NCBI RefSeq assembly: GCF_000765145.1
Contig: NZ_JMGA01000020.1
Span: forward strand, 62,001-126,000
Origin: Desulfosporosinus sp. HMP52
GTDB taxonomy: Bacteria; Bacillota; Desulfitobacteriia; Desulfitobacteriales; Desulfitobacteriaceae
Direction: 5' to 3'
DNA: 64,000 nt
This document shows, piece after piece, positions 18,983 through 27,794 of the stretch. Made by a program: the position numbers and the translations under genes. The stretch's first letter is position 1; each line of letters begins with the position of its first letter. The notes below the pieces were generated by a model. That model did not search any database, was not told the origin of the DNA, and saw nothing but the letters and a program-made list of their open reading frames with translations.

Positions 18983-19966
18983 TTGAACTGGTTTGTAAGA
19001 GATTTTAACATTCGAGCCTGCCGATTAGTAAAGAAATTCCAATTCGAGAATGCAGCTAATGTAACATTGATTTATGGACCCCGAGGGGTTGGGAAATCTG
19101 CTCTGCTTCATTATCTCTACCAAAAAAACCAATCTGAAAATGGGCTGGTTATCACCGATGCTTTAGCCTTTGCTCGTCAATATGCTTACGCAGCTCAGGA
19201 AAGAAAACTCAAACAATTTCGTGAGAGGTATCGTACAACTCGTCTGTTGCTGATTGATGACCTTCAATGTCTGTCTGGAAAAGCCAAAACAATAGAAGAG
19301 TTACATTATACCTATGAATATATCAATAATAATGGCGGCAAGTTGGTAGTTACCTGTGAATCCGATCGATTAGATTTGGGGTTTTTAGGTGAGAGGCTGG
19401 CTTCACGGTTTTTAAGTGGTGTTGCTATTCCAATAGAGCACCCTCAAGAATTTGAGCTGAAAGCCTTTTTAGAAGAATATGTCCATCAAAGACGTCTTTT
19501 CATCGCTAAATCCGTATTAAGCATGGTCTCCGAGAGAATCGATAATTTAGCAGACGCTGTCAAGACGATTGAGGATTACATAAAATTTGCCGAGCTCCAT
19601 GAAGATGAATTAAGTCTAGCTTGTTTTCATGCCTATTGGTACGAAAAAGAACGCAAAATGCTTAAGGCCCCTGATCCAATGAACATTATTCGAAATGTTG
19701 CTCAAACTATGGGAACTTCCGTTGAAGACCTACAGAGTGCAAGTCGTAAAAAAACTATTAATGAAGTTAGAGAAATGGCTATTTATACAGTACGAAATCT
19801 TTGCCATATTTCTTTTCCGGCAATAGCTCGCTATTTTAACCGTAATCATAATAGCATTATCTTGTCGTACCAAAAGATGCAGGACAAGCTTGTTAAAGAT
19901 AAAGAATTGATTAAAATTTATCAGTCAGTATTAAATTGCTTTGATCATGAAGAAACTATAGAGTAG
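18983..19966 (+). CDS. DnaA-like AAA+ paralogue with DnaA domain IV-type HTH
   Basis: 327 residues. Walker A GPRGVGKS is at residues 32-39 and Walker B LLLIDDLQ at about 88-95, as in DnaA domain III. The C-terminus (about residues 250-315) looks like DnaA domain IV, with the signature region reading NRNHNSIILSYQKM. The DnaA-box reading Asp and Thr of the usual DHT are replaced by Asn, while His is kept. Domains I and II are missing, so this is not the replication initiator. TTG start after GGAGAGG. It could be an Hda-like regulator of replication or a transcription factor; its role is unknown. Confidence 0.75.
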   Translation: MNWFVRDFNIRACRLVKKFQFENAANVTLIYGPRGVGKSALLHYLYQKNQSENGLVITDALAFARQYAYAAQERKLKQFRERYRTTRLLLIDDLQCLSGKAKTIEELHYTYEYINNNGGKLVVTCESDRLDLGFLGERLASRFLSGVAIPIEHPQEFELKAFLEEYVHQRRLFIAKSVLSMVSERIDNLADAVKTIEDYIKFAELHEDELSLACFHAYWYEKERKMLKAPDPMNIIRNVAQTMGTSVEDLQSASRKKTINEVREMAIYTVRNLCHISFPAIARYFNRNHNSIILSYQKMQDKLVKDKELIKIYQSVLNCFDHEETIE

Positions 19967-20019
19967 CCGTATTTGACTAAAAAGCAACATTAAGAAAAAC
20001 AATAGAAAGAGGTGATTCA

Positions 20020-20988
20020 ATGTCAAGAGATATTAAACGCATAGGGGTGCTAACGAGTGGAGGGGATGCTCCTGGTATGAATGCTGCCCTTCGCGCCGTG
20101 GTCAGAAAAGGGATTTTTCATGGGCTAAGGGTCTATGGAATTAGTCGAGGATATGAAGGGTTAATCCATGGAGAACTCGCGGAAATGAGCTTAGGTTCTG
20201 TAGCAGATATTGTTCTACGCGGCGGAACCATCCTGAAAACAGCTCGTTCGGCAGAAATGATGACTCCTGAGGGTCAACAAAAGGCCTTAGAGCAATTACA
20301 TAAGCATGAAATTGATGCTTTGGTAGTAATTGGTGGAGATGGTTCTTTCAGAGGAGCTCAGACCTTGGCCAAAGGAATTCAAATAGTTGGGATACCTGGA
20401 ACTATCGACAATGACATCCCTGGAACAGATCTAACCATAGGCTTTGATACGGCAGTTAATACGGTTATCGATGCCGTTGGTAAAATTAGAGATACCGCCA
20501 CCTCCCATGAAAGGACGTTTGTTGTTGAAGTTATGGGTAGGCACTGTGGAAATATTGCTCTTCAGGCAGGAATTGCTTGTGGAGCTGAGTCGATTTTAGT
20601 GCCCGAAATTCCCTTTGAATACGATGAGATATGTGAAAAGTTAAAACGGGGTCATCAGCGTGGGAAAAATCACAGTATTATCATTGTTTCTGAGGGGGCG
20701 GGAAGCGCCTATAAAATTGGCGAGGAATTACACTCTCGTTCAGGCTTTGATACTAGGATTACTATTTTGGGACATCTTCAACGTGGCGGCAACCCAAGCG
20801 CTTTAGATGCTGTGATTGCTGCAGCCATGGGAGGAAAAGCTGTTGAAATTATTATGTCTAAGGAGACTAATAAAATGACAGCATATGTCAATCAGAAAGT
20901 GGTTTCTATCCCTCTCGATGTCGCCTACGGCGAGATGCCACCCTTTAACAGAGAACTGTATGATTTAGCAAATCAGCTTTCAATTTAG
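20020..20988 (+). CDS. pfkA: ATP-dependent 6-phosphofructokinase
   Basis: 322 residues, full length. GVLTSGGDAPGMN, GGDGS and the TIDND motif with the catalytic Asp are all present, as is the effector-site region GHLQRGG. It phosphorylates fructose 6-phosphate in glycolysis. The ATG follows AGAGGTGATT. Pgi, the preceding step of glycolysis, is encoded 36 bases downstream, so the pair is likely one transcript. Confidence 0.96.
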   Translation: MSRDIKRIGVLTSGGDAPGMNAALRAVVRKGIFHGLRVYGISRGYEGLIHGELAEMSLGSVADIVLRGGTILKTARSAEMMTPEGQQKALEQLHKHEIDALVVIGGDGSFRGAQTLAKGIQIVGIPGTIDNDIPGTDLTIGFDTAVNTVIDAVGKIRDTATSHERTFVVEVMGRHCGNIALQAGIACGAESILVPEIPFEYDEICEKLKRGHQRGKNHSIIIVSEGAGSAYKIGEELHSRSGFDTRITILGHLQRGGNPSALDAVIAAAMGGKAVEIIMSKETNKMTAYVNQKVVSIPLDVAYGEMPPFNRELYDLANQLSI

Positions 20989-21024
20989 CCATGGAAATCC
21001 ATACGCGGAGATGAGGTTGAGTGA

Positions 21025-22440
21025 ATGGGTAATCAAGGTCAGTTAGGATTACAGATTGACTATACTGGGATGATGAAGGGTCCACAAAACCCAGATGGAT
21101 TTAGGAATGAAGAGCTCCAGGGTCTTCAAACCAAGCTAGACCAAGCTAAAACTTCCCTTGAAATACGCTGGGAGGCAGGTCAGCTAGATTTTACCAAGCT
21201 TTTGATTTCGATAAAGGAACAGGTTCCGGAAATAGTTAAGTATGCTGACACTGTTGCTTCCCGGTTTGATAACTTTGTCGTGTTAGGAATCGGAGGCTCA
21301 GCCCTCGGACCCTTAGCTGTTCAGCAAGCCTTAAATCACTACTACTACAATGAACTTCCTCCAGAAAAGCGCGGGCATCGGCCCCGCTTATATGTAGTAG
21401 ACAATATCGATCCGGTTCGCTTTAATGAGCTGATGGAGATACTTGATCCTAAGAAAACCCTATTTAATGTGATATCCAAATCGGGCAACACGTCAGAAAC
21501 CATGGCGCAGTTTCTCATTGTTCGTGATATATTGCGGAGAGAGTGTGGAAACAGCTATTCTGAACATATTGTTGTTACCACGGATAAAGAAAAAGGAAAT
21601 CTTTTGCCAATTGCCCTTGTAGAAGGCTTTCATCGCTTTGTGATACCTGCGGGGATAGGCGGCCGATTTTCCGAACTAACTCCTGTAGGCTTGCTGGCAG
21701 CGGCGGTATGCGGGATTGATATTGATCTGCTTATGGATGGTGCCCTAAGCATGGATCATTGGATCTGGGAATCTAAAGGTGTACTTGCTAACCCAGCTCA
21801 ACTACGGGCAGGATTAGCCTACTTATCTTGGCAAAAAGGAAAAAATATTTCTGTGTTTATGCCCTATGCTGATGGCTTAAAAACCATGGCAGATTGGTAC
21901 GCTCAATTATGGGCAGAAAGCCTGGGGAAACGTTATGATCTGCAGGGGCGTGAGGTATACGTAGGACAAACTCCCGTCAAAGCCCTTGGAGTGACTGATC
22001 AGCATTCTCAAGTACAGCTCTATGTAGAGGGGCCCGATGATAAAGTTCTTACCTTTGTAACCGTTGAAAAATTTAAGGAAACCCGAATAATTCCATTAGA
22101 TGCCGAATTACCTGAAGATATTCACTTTTTAGGGGGACGCACCTTAGAAGAGTTGTTATATGCAGAACAAAAAGCGACGGAATATGCACTCACCCTTGCC
22201 AATCGACAACACCAAAAGATTATTCTTTCCAATTTGGATGCGTATAATATTGGTCAACTATTACTGCTCTTAGAGTGGGAAACAGCCTACATGGGCGAGT
22301 TGCTTAATATAAACGCCTATGATCAACCTGGAGTTGAAGAAGGCAAGAACGGAACCTACGCCTTAATGGGAAGAAAGGGTTATGAAAAAAAGAAACTGGA
22401 AATAGAGGAATTTGGCAAAATTAAATATACCTTAAAGTAG
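21025..22440 (+). CDS. pgi: Glucose-6-phosphate isomerase
   Basis: 471 residues, bacterial type. The phosphate-binding loops GIGGSALGP and SKSGNTSET and the family stretch GGRFSELTPVGL are present; the C-terminal part holds NINAYDQPGVEEGK. It interconverts glucose 6-phosphate and fructose 6-phosphate. The ATG follows GAGGTTGAG. It closes a two-gene unit with pfkA. Confidence 0.96.
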   Translation: MGNQGQLGLQIDYTGMMKGPQNPDGFRNEELQGLQTKLDQAKTSLEIRWEAGQLDFTKLLISIKEQVPEIVKYADTVASRFDNFVVLGIGGSALGPLAVQQALNHYYYNELPPEKRGHRPRLYVVDNIDPVRFNELMEILDPKKTLFNVISKSGNTSETMAQFLIVRDILRRECGNSYSEHIVVTTDKEKGNLLPIALVEGFHRFVIPAGIGGRFSELTPVGLLAAAVCGIDIDLLMDGALSMDHWIWESKGVLANPAQLRAGLAYLSWQKGKNISVFMPYADGLKTMADWYAQLWAESLGKRYDLQGREVYVGQTPVKALGVTDQHSQVQLYVEGPDDKVLTFVTVEKFKETRIIPLDAELPEDIHFLGGRTLEELLYAEQKATEYALTLANRQHQKIILSNLDAYNIGQLLLLLEWETAYMGELLNINAYDQPGVEEGKNGTYALMGRKGYEKKKLEIEEFGKIKYTLK

Positions 22441-22465
22441 AATATTGACTAGGTAACAATTGACC

Positions 22466-22503
22466 TAAACCCTGAGCATATGACTGATTATGCTTGGGGT
22501 TTA
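22466..22503 (+). terminator. Hairpin after pgi
   Basis: AAACCC and GGGTTT, with inner AGCATA/TATGCT, form a stem after the pgi stop. The tail is not a clean T run, so termination is likely but not certain. Confidence 0.55.
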
Positions 22504-22702
22504 TGAATTTTGGAGGGGAGATATTTTTTTCTGGAACTATCAAATGTTTAAATACATCGTAGAGATTCTTTGGATTATATGATATGATTTTGCAGTTGTA
22601 TAATTTTTAAAGTAACTCAAGACTGTTGGATATAGGTCTTGTGCGAGATGATCAAATGAGATATAAATTGAGTTGCAATAACCTTTCTGGGAGGATAAGT
22701 TT

Positions 22703-24346
22703 ATGAACTTTATTTATAAAAGTAAATTATTCAAACAGCTGATTGGGGTAATTGGGATACTAGTTATCCTAGCTATAGGGATCCCAGGTGCATTTAATCT
22801 TTTCTATTTGACTCCCCATTTTGTCAAAGAACGATACCATCAGGTAATGCTCAATGATGCGGATTTTTTAGCATCCAGGCTGGATTGGAATTTATCGAAA
22901 AGTCTTAATGACATTGTGTTTTTATCCCAAAAAATTGAACTATCCACCCCCGAAAAATTGAAAGAATCCGGAGAGGTAATGGATGTATTTGTAAGGAGTA
23001 GTTCGATATTTACGGGAGGAGTGGTGACTGATACTGAGGGAAGTGTAAAACTATTTTATTCATCTCCTCAAGGTTTATTGGAATTAAAACAAAAGACTAA
23101 TATTAGTTATCGGGATTATATTCAAGCCCCTCTTAGAAGTAAGCAACCTTATTTATCCGATGTCATTAAAACCAGTACCAGCGACGCTTCCCCGGTGATC
23201 TTTGCCAGTAATACAGTGTCCGAAAATGGAGAAATAGCGGGTGTTCTGGCCTTAAGCATTAATTTATGGAACAGCAGCAATATTTTTAATTCCTTATTTC
23301 AAGGATTTCAAGCCAAAAAGCAGGGTAATCTATACGTTGTCGATGGAGCGGGAATCATAATATACCACGATAATCGCGAAATGGTCGGAAAAGCAATTTC
23401 TAATCAGGAAATTTTATCATATATTTCTGAAGACAAAGGGTCAATCGCTGATGATATTTCTACTGAGCTGGGAGATATGTCTGTAGCTTTTGGTAAATTA
23501 AAAAATAATAACTGGGTAGTTATCTATGAAATGAGCCATAAGGATATCTATGCTATGAGTAAGGTTAATATGGATATGACAGTTGGGACAATGCTCCTGG
23601 TTATAGCTTTAGGGTTATTAGTCAGCGTAATTTTTGCTCAACTAATTATTAAGCCCCTAGAAGAAATTACCCTTGCCACAGAGCAGGTTGCTGCGGGAGA
23701 TTTGAATCGTCAAATTAGCTTTAAAGGACATCCTGATTTCCAACGAGTCATCCAAAATTTTAATATTATGACCACAAATTTAAAAGTACAGTATAAAGAA
23801 CTGGAGAAGTTATCCTTAAAGGACTACTTAACAGGTCTGGCAAACCGACGGTATTTTGAGCAACAATTCAACCTTGAATTAGATCGAGCTTGCCGATTAG
23901 AACATCCTTCAACATTGTTAATGCTAGATGTGGATAATTTTAAAGCCATTAATGATAAATTTGGCCACTTAGAAGGGGACAAAGCTCTGAAAGCCTTGGC
24001 CAAAGTACTGAGAGATTCAGTTAGAGAAATGGATTTACCCGTCAGGTTTGGAGGGGAAGAATTCTTAGTCATGCTCCCGGAAACTTCTCTGGAAAAAGGA
24101 AGGATTGTGGCAGAAAAAATTCGAGAGAGTATAAGCCAGATCAGTATTATAAGCAGAAAAGGAAACATCATGTTTACAGTGAGCATTGGAATGTCCAGCA
24201 CCGAGCTGCTTAAAGAACTTGATTGTTCCGGTTTAGAATCAGCAGGTCTTAGCTTACTGAAGCAAGCTGATGAGGCATTATATCTTGCTAAAAGTAAGGG
24301 GAAGAATCGAGTTGAGGCTTATCAGCTCTCAGAGCAACTCTCATAG
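22703..24346 (+). CDS. Membrane diguanylate cyclase (Cache-HAMP-GGDEF)
   Basis: 547 residues. A first membrane segment (about 12-34) is followed by an extracellular double-Cache-like sensor (about 40-290), a second membrane segment (about 295-317), a HAMP linker and a GGDEF domain. The active loop is GGEEF at about 450-454. An intact inhibitory site RxxD (REMD) lies at the canonical distance before it, so an active, product-inhibited cyclase is predicted. Any ligand of the Cache domain is unknown. ATG after GGGAGGA. Confidence 0.9.
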   Translation: MNFIYKSKLFKQLIGVIGILVILAIGIPGAFNLFYLTPHFVKERYHQVMLNDADFLASRLDWNLSKSLNDIVFLSQKIELSTPEKLKESGEVMDVFVRSSSIFTGGVVTDTEGSVKLFYSSPQGLLELKQKTNISYRDYIQAPLRSKQPYLSDVIKTSTSDASPVIFASNTVSENGEIAGVLALSINLWNSSNIFNSLFQGFQAKKQGNLYVVDGAGIIIYHDNREMVGKAISNQEILSYISEDKGSIADDISTELGDMSVAFGKLKNNNWVVIYEMSHKDIYAMSKVNMDMTVGTMLLVIALGLLVSVIFAQLIIKPLEEITLATEQVAAGDLNRQISFKGHPDFQRVIQNFNIMTTNLKVQYKELEKLSLKDYLTGLANRRYFEQQFNLELDRACRLEHPSTLLMLDVDNFKAINDKFGHLEGDKALKALAKVLRDSVREMDLPVRFGGEEFLVMLPETSLEKGRIVAEKIRESISQISIISRKGNIMFTVSIGMSSTELLKELDCSGLESAGLSLLKQADEALYLAKSKGKNRVEAYQLSEQLS

Positions 24347-24399
24347 CGAGCAGGATTTTGCTCTAATAAGGGCGAATTGAGGTATAGAGAGGTGAAACA

Positions 24400-26535
24400 A
24401 TGGAACCGATTTTTGCGCTGGATATTGGAACCCGAATGGTAATGGGACTTGTGATGATAAAGAATGAAGATCAAACATATGAGATATTAGCTAGTGCTCA
24501 AACTGAACACCGTCAACGTGCCATGTATGATGGACAAGTCCATGATGTGGATGAAGTGGCGAGGGCAGTTGACAAGGTTAAAACACAATTAGAAAAAAAG
24601 ATAGATGCCAAGTTGAAACAGGTTGCTGTAGCTGCTGCCGGTCGTGCTCTTAGGACAGAAGTTGCTGTAGTTGAACAAAAGGAACTCTTGCCGGTGCGCT
24701 GGGAGAGAGAAAAAGTATTAGCTTTAGAAATTGAAGCTGTTCATCAAGCCCTCCGTCAGCTCCAGTCTTCCGCTAATGAAGAGTTACAAAGCTATCACTG
24801 TGTTGGGTATAATACCATTGCCAGATGGAATGAGGGAGAGGAAATAGCGAATCTAGTCGGACAGCGGGGGAGAGTTGCGAAGGTATCGGTAATTGCGACT
24901 TTCTTACCTCGGACCGTCGTTGATGGCTTGGTGGCAGTGCTGGGTAGAGTTGGTCTGGAAATGACGAGTTTGACGTTAGAACCCATTGCAGCTGGTCAGG
25001 CAGCTATCCCCCCGAATATGAGACGTCTTAATCTAGCCTTAGTCGATGTGGGGGCAGGAACGGCTGATATTGCGCTGACTCGAGGTGGATCCTTTTTCGC
25101 CTATGGGATGGTTCCCATGGCCGGAGATGAGGTCACTGAGGAGATCTGTACCCAATATCTTTTGGATTTTAAAGTTGGAGAAAAGGTCAAACGAGAATTA
25201 CAGAAGAAAAAACAACTAAGCTTTACGGATTTTTTGGGAGCTAAAGTCGTTGTAGGACAGTCCGACATTTTGGATATTATTAAGCCAGTGGTTGTAAAAC
25301 TTGCCGAAAACATTTCCAATGAGATTTTAAAGTTAAATAACGGTGTCCCTCACGCCATTATCCTTATTGGGGGCGGAAGTTTAACCCCTTTACTCAGTGA
25401 ACTGTTGGCAGAGACTTTAGGAATTCCTCAGAATCGAGTTGGAATTCAAGTTAGGGACAGATTAGCGGGAATTAGTGGTGAGAAAACTTTAAAGGGCCCG
25501 GAAACCATTACGCCCATCGGGATTGGAATTGCAGCTTTGGAAGGGAATGGGCTTCAATATTATACGGTCTCAGTGAATGGGACATCAGTTCCTATTTTTG
25601 CTTTGCAATTAGCAACGGTAGCCGAAGCCTTGTTAGCTGCGGGGATACAGCCGCGTTCATTTTTAGGGAAGCCGGGAGCAGCCTTGACCTTTGAACTCAA
25701 TGGCGAAATGCAGGTTATAAGGGGAACCTTGGGAAGTCCTGCCCAGTTATTCGTAAACGGAAAACCCAGCAAGCTCGATCAACCTTTAAATGCGCGAGAT
25801 GAGATTATCTTTACCCCTGGTGAATCCGGAAAAGATGCTCAGATATGTTTTAAAGATGTCTTGCCGTTATATGATACAAAATGGATTTTGTGGAATGGGC
25901 AAAGTGAGAAGTATGTCCCCCAAATTTTTGTTGAAGATCAGTTAGTATGTGAAACAGATGGAATTCTAGATGGATATAAAGTAGCATATCTTAATAATGA
26001 TGACCTTGATAATTTACTTAAGCAAAAAAAATATAACTTAAATCAAAAAGAAACTTTGGAAATAAAAGTTAATGGAGAACTGCGCAGATTTGAACTCGAC
26101 CGCCAGATTTGGGTAAATAATTCCCAGGCAGAGGGTAACAGACCTTTACAGGATGGAGATAAGATAGAGACTCGACTGAGGGAACTTACCGTGGGAGATC
26201 TAAAGCTTAAGCCCGAGCCAATGATATTTCACATCAATGGGGAAGTAGTGGAATATCCTATTCAAGAAATCATTATTACATCCCAAGGGCAACCGGTTTC
26301 AGAATCTGAGCCGCTTAGAGATGGTATGGAGCTAAGAGTTAATGGATACAAACAAAAACCGATTCTATCAGAGTTATTGCCCTATGTTAAGTTTCCTGAT
26401 GAAGTGCGTGCAGGTGAAACATTAACCCTAATGGTTAATGGGCAGGCAGCAGAGTTTACAACAGTTTTACATCCCGGTGATCGTTTGAAGGCAAACTGGA
26501 AAAAGTTAATAATTGACAGAACCGCTGAAAAATAA
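24400..26535 (+). CDS. Long FtsA-like ASKHA protein with C-terminal beta-grasp-like repeats
   Basis: 711 residues, far longer than FtsA (about 420). The first 390 residues have the actin/Hsp70 ATPase motifs of FtsA: ALDIGTRMVMGLV near the N-terminus, LALVDVGAGTADIAL and IILIGGGSLTP. The rest holds four or more segments starting with a VNG- or ING-type turn and ending near LxDGDxI, which look like small ThiS/MoaD-type beta-grasp units. There is no C-terminal amphipathic membrane helix of the FtsA kind. It may be a cytoskeletal or cell-envelope scaffold of Clostridia. A 66-residue membrane protein follows 49 bases on. Confidence 0.75.
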   Translation: MEPIFALDIGTRMVMGLVMIKNEDQTYEILASAQTEHRQRAMYDGQVHDVDEVARAVDKVKTQLEKKIDAKLKQVAVAAAGRALRTEVAVVEQKELLPVRWEREKVLALEIEAVHQALRQLQSSANEELQSYHCVGYNTIARWNEGEEIANLVGQRGRVAKVSVIATFLPRTVVDGLVAVLGRVGLEMTSLTLEPIAAGQAAIPPNMRRLNLALVDVGAGTADIALTRGGSFFAYGMVPMAGDEVTEEICTQYLLDFKVGEKVKRELQKKKQLSFTDFLGAKVVVGQSDILDIIKPVVVKLAENISNEILKLNNGVPHAIILIGGGSLTPLLSELLAETLGIPQNRVGIQVRDRLAGISGEKTLKGPETITPIGIGIAALEGNGLQYYTVSVNGTSVPIFALQLATVAEALLAAGIQPRSFLGKPGAALTFELNGEMQVIRGTLGSPAQLFVNGKPSKLDQPLNARDEIIFTPGESGKDAQICFKDVLPLYDTKWILWNGQSEKYVPQIFVEDQLVCETDGILDGYKVAYLNNDDLDNLLKQKKYNLNQKETLEIKVNGELRRFELDRQIWVNNSQAEGNRPLQDGDKIETRLRELTVGDLKLKPEPMIFHINGEVVEYPIQEIIITSQGQPVSESEPLRDGMELRVNGYKQKPILSELLPYVKFPDEVRAGETLTLMVNGQAAEFTTVLHPGDRLKANWKKLIIDRTAEK

Positions 26536-26584
26536 CTTGACAATATCGCTGTAGGACATAAAATGAGTATGGAGGTGTTGTGAA

Positions 26585-26785
26585 ATGTTATTCTATTGGT
26601 TAGTTGCACTCATAGTATTTGCTGCTTTAGTAATTACCTTATATTCTGATGCTGGGTCGGCTAAGAAAAAACATTCAGATTATTTCCAAAGGGTCCAGAA
26701 GCCAGCTGGGAAAGCTGAACGTGATGCGGTGATACCTAATCCCAATAAATATGATCCTTTTTACACTAAACTAAATAGTTTGTAA
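26585..26785 (+). CDS. Small membrane-anchored protein after the FtsA-like gene
   Basis: 66 residues: a membrane segment at residues 2-20, then a charged tail ending NPNKYDPFYTKLNSL. It has no known family. ATG after GGAGGTG. Its position directly after the FtsA-like gene and before a terminator suggests one transcript; it could be a membrane anchor for that protein (inference). Confidence 0.65.
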   Translation: MLFYWLVALIVFAALVITLYSDAGSAKKKHSDYFQRVQKPAGKAERDAVIPNPNKYDPFYTKLNSL

Positions 26786-26793
26786 TTATTTTA

Positions 26794-26832
26794 AGACAGA
26801 CTTGAAAACGATAAGTCTGTCTCTTTCTTTTG
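26794..26832 (+). terminator. Terminator after the small membrane protein
   Basis: AGACAGACTT-gaaaacgat-AAGTCTGTCT, ten perfect pairs, then CTTTCTTTT. Confidence 0.85.
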
Positions 26833-26849
26833 AGCTATTACAGTGAAAC

Positions 26850-26878
26850 TTGAGATAACACCTGCTACAAGCTATAAT
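26850..26878 (+). promoter_or_regulatory. Sigma-A promoter of the lgt leader
   Basis: TTGAGA, 17 bases, TATAAT. Start of transcription would be near 26885, just before the structured leader. Confidence 0.75.
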
Positions 26879-26884
26879 GGAAAG

Positions 26885-26946
26885 CGCAGAAGGGTGAACC
26901 TTCAACTAAGCCCCCACTTTTTACGTGAGGGCAGGTTCTTCTTTTT
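26885..26946 (+). ncRNA. Structured leader / attenuator-like RNA before lgt
   Basis: Two alternative hairpins share bases. The first is GAAGG-gtgaa-CCTTC (26889-26903). The second is a longer stem pairing GAACCT (26896-26901) with AGGTTC (26933-26938), capped by GCCC-CAC/GTG-GGGC and followed by TTCTTTTT, i.e. a terminator. Forming the first would block the second. The unpaired AACTAAGCCCCCAC (26904-26917) recurs in the RNA region near 30.6 kb. No known riboswitch family was recognised; a small stand-alone RNA is the other option. Confidence 0.5.
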
Positions 26947-26977
26947 GAATTATTAGGTTGAATATAGGGAGGAAGTC

Positions 26978-27769
26978 ATGCATCAGTATTGGTTTTTTAT
27001 TGGTGATTTTCCTATTCGGGCTTATGGGACAATTTTTGCTTTAGCGTTCATCATTGGGGTGGGGCTTACACTATACTTTGCCAAAGCAGAAGGACGACCG
27101 GAATTAATAGACACATTTATGGATTTAGCGCCGATCTTACTTCTATCCGGTATTTTGGGAGCCCGCTTCTGGCAAGTGTTTTTTTTCGACTGGGGATATT
27201 ATAGCAAATATCCCAGTGAAATCATCGCCATCTGGCATGGAGGGCTATCTATTCAGGGGGGCGTTGCAGGAGCGCTATTAGCTGGTGGAATCTATGTTTG
27301 GCGGAAGAAACTATCCTTTTGGGAACTTGCAGATATTGCTGCACCGGGACTTATATTGGCTCAATCAGTTGGCAGGAATGCCAATCTTATGAATGGAGAC
27401 GCTTTTGGAGGGCCAACGGGCGGAGATTTTGGGATTCTTTATCCCATTGGCACGATTGCGCGAAACACCTTCGGAGACCAACCCCTCTGGCCTGCTGAAG
27501 TGTGGGAAGGTCAAGTTGACATCATTATTTTTGCCTTGCTTGTTATTTTAAAACTAAGAAAATGGCCTTCAGGTATGATATTTTTGTTATATATGGTTTT
27601 GTATAACCTTGCTAGATTTTTCCTGGAAGGTTTAAGAGGAGATAGTCCTAGGTTTTTGTTTAACTGGACAGCCGCGCAATGGAGTAGCATGGCGGCAGTT
27701 TTTATTGCTCTGCTGCTATTAGCTTGGAGGATATGGAAGGATAAGAAAGTAGAAGTCCCTAAGGACTAA
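26978..27769 (+). CDS. lgt: Prolipoprotein diacylglyceryl transferase
   Basis: 263-residue membrane enzyme that attaches diacylglycerol to the lipobox cysteine of prolipoproteins, such as the binding protein and PLD-like lipoprotein elsewhere in this window. Seven hydrophobic segments are visible. The Lgt signature is present in the form GRNANLMNGDAFGG, and GARFWQVFFFDW and WHGGLSIQGG match the conserved loops. ATG after GGGAGGAAG. It has its own promoter and leader. Confidence 0.94.
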   Translation: MHQYWFFIGDFPIRAYGTIFALAFIIGVGLTLYFAKAEGRPELIDTFMDLAPILLLSGILGARFWQVFFFDWGYYSKYPSEIIAIWHGGLSIQGGVAGALLAGGIYVWRKKLSFWELADIAAPGLILAQSVGRNANLMNGDAFGGPTGGDFGILYPIGTIARNTFGDQPLWPAEVWEGQVDIIIFALLVILKLRKWPSGMIFLLYMVLYNLARFFLEGLRGDSPRFLFNWTAAQWSSMAAVFIALLLLAWRIWKDKKVEVPKD

Positions 27770-27794
27770 TGTCTAATTCTATTAATTTAATTAT

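Noticed and set aside
26889-26935. T-box or known riboswitch in the lgt leader
   Set aside because: The AGGGTGAACC resembles part of a T-box antiterminator, but the conserved TGGNACCGCG core and a specifier stem are missing and the leader is only about 60 bases.
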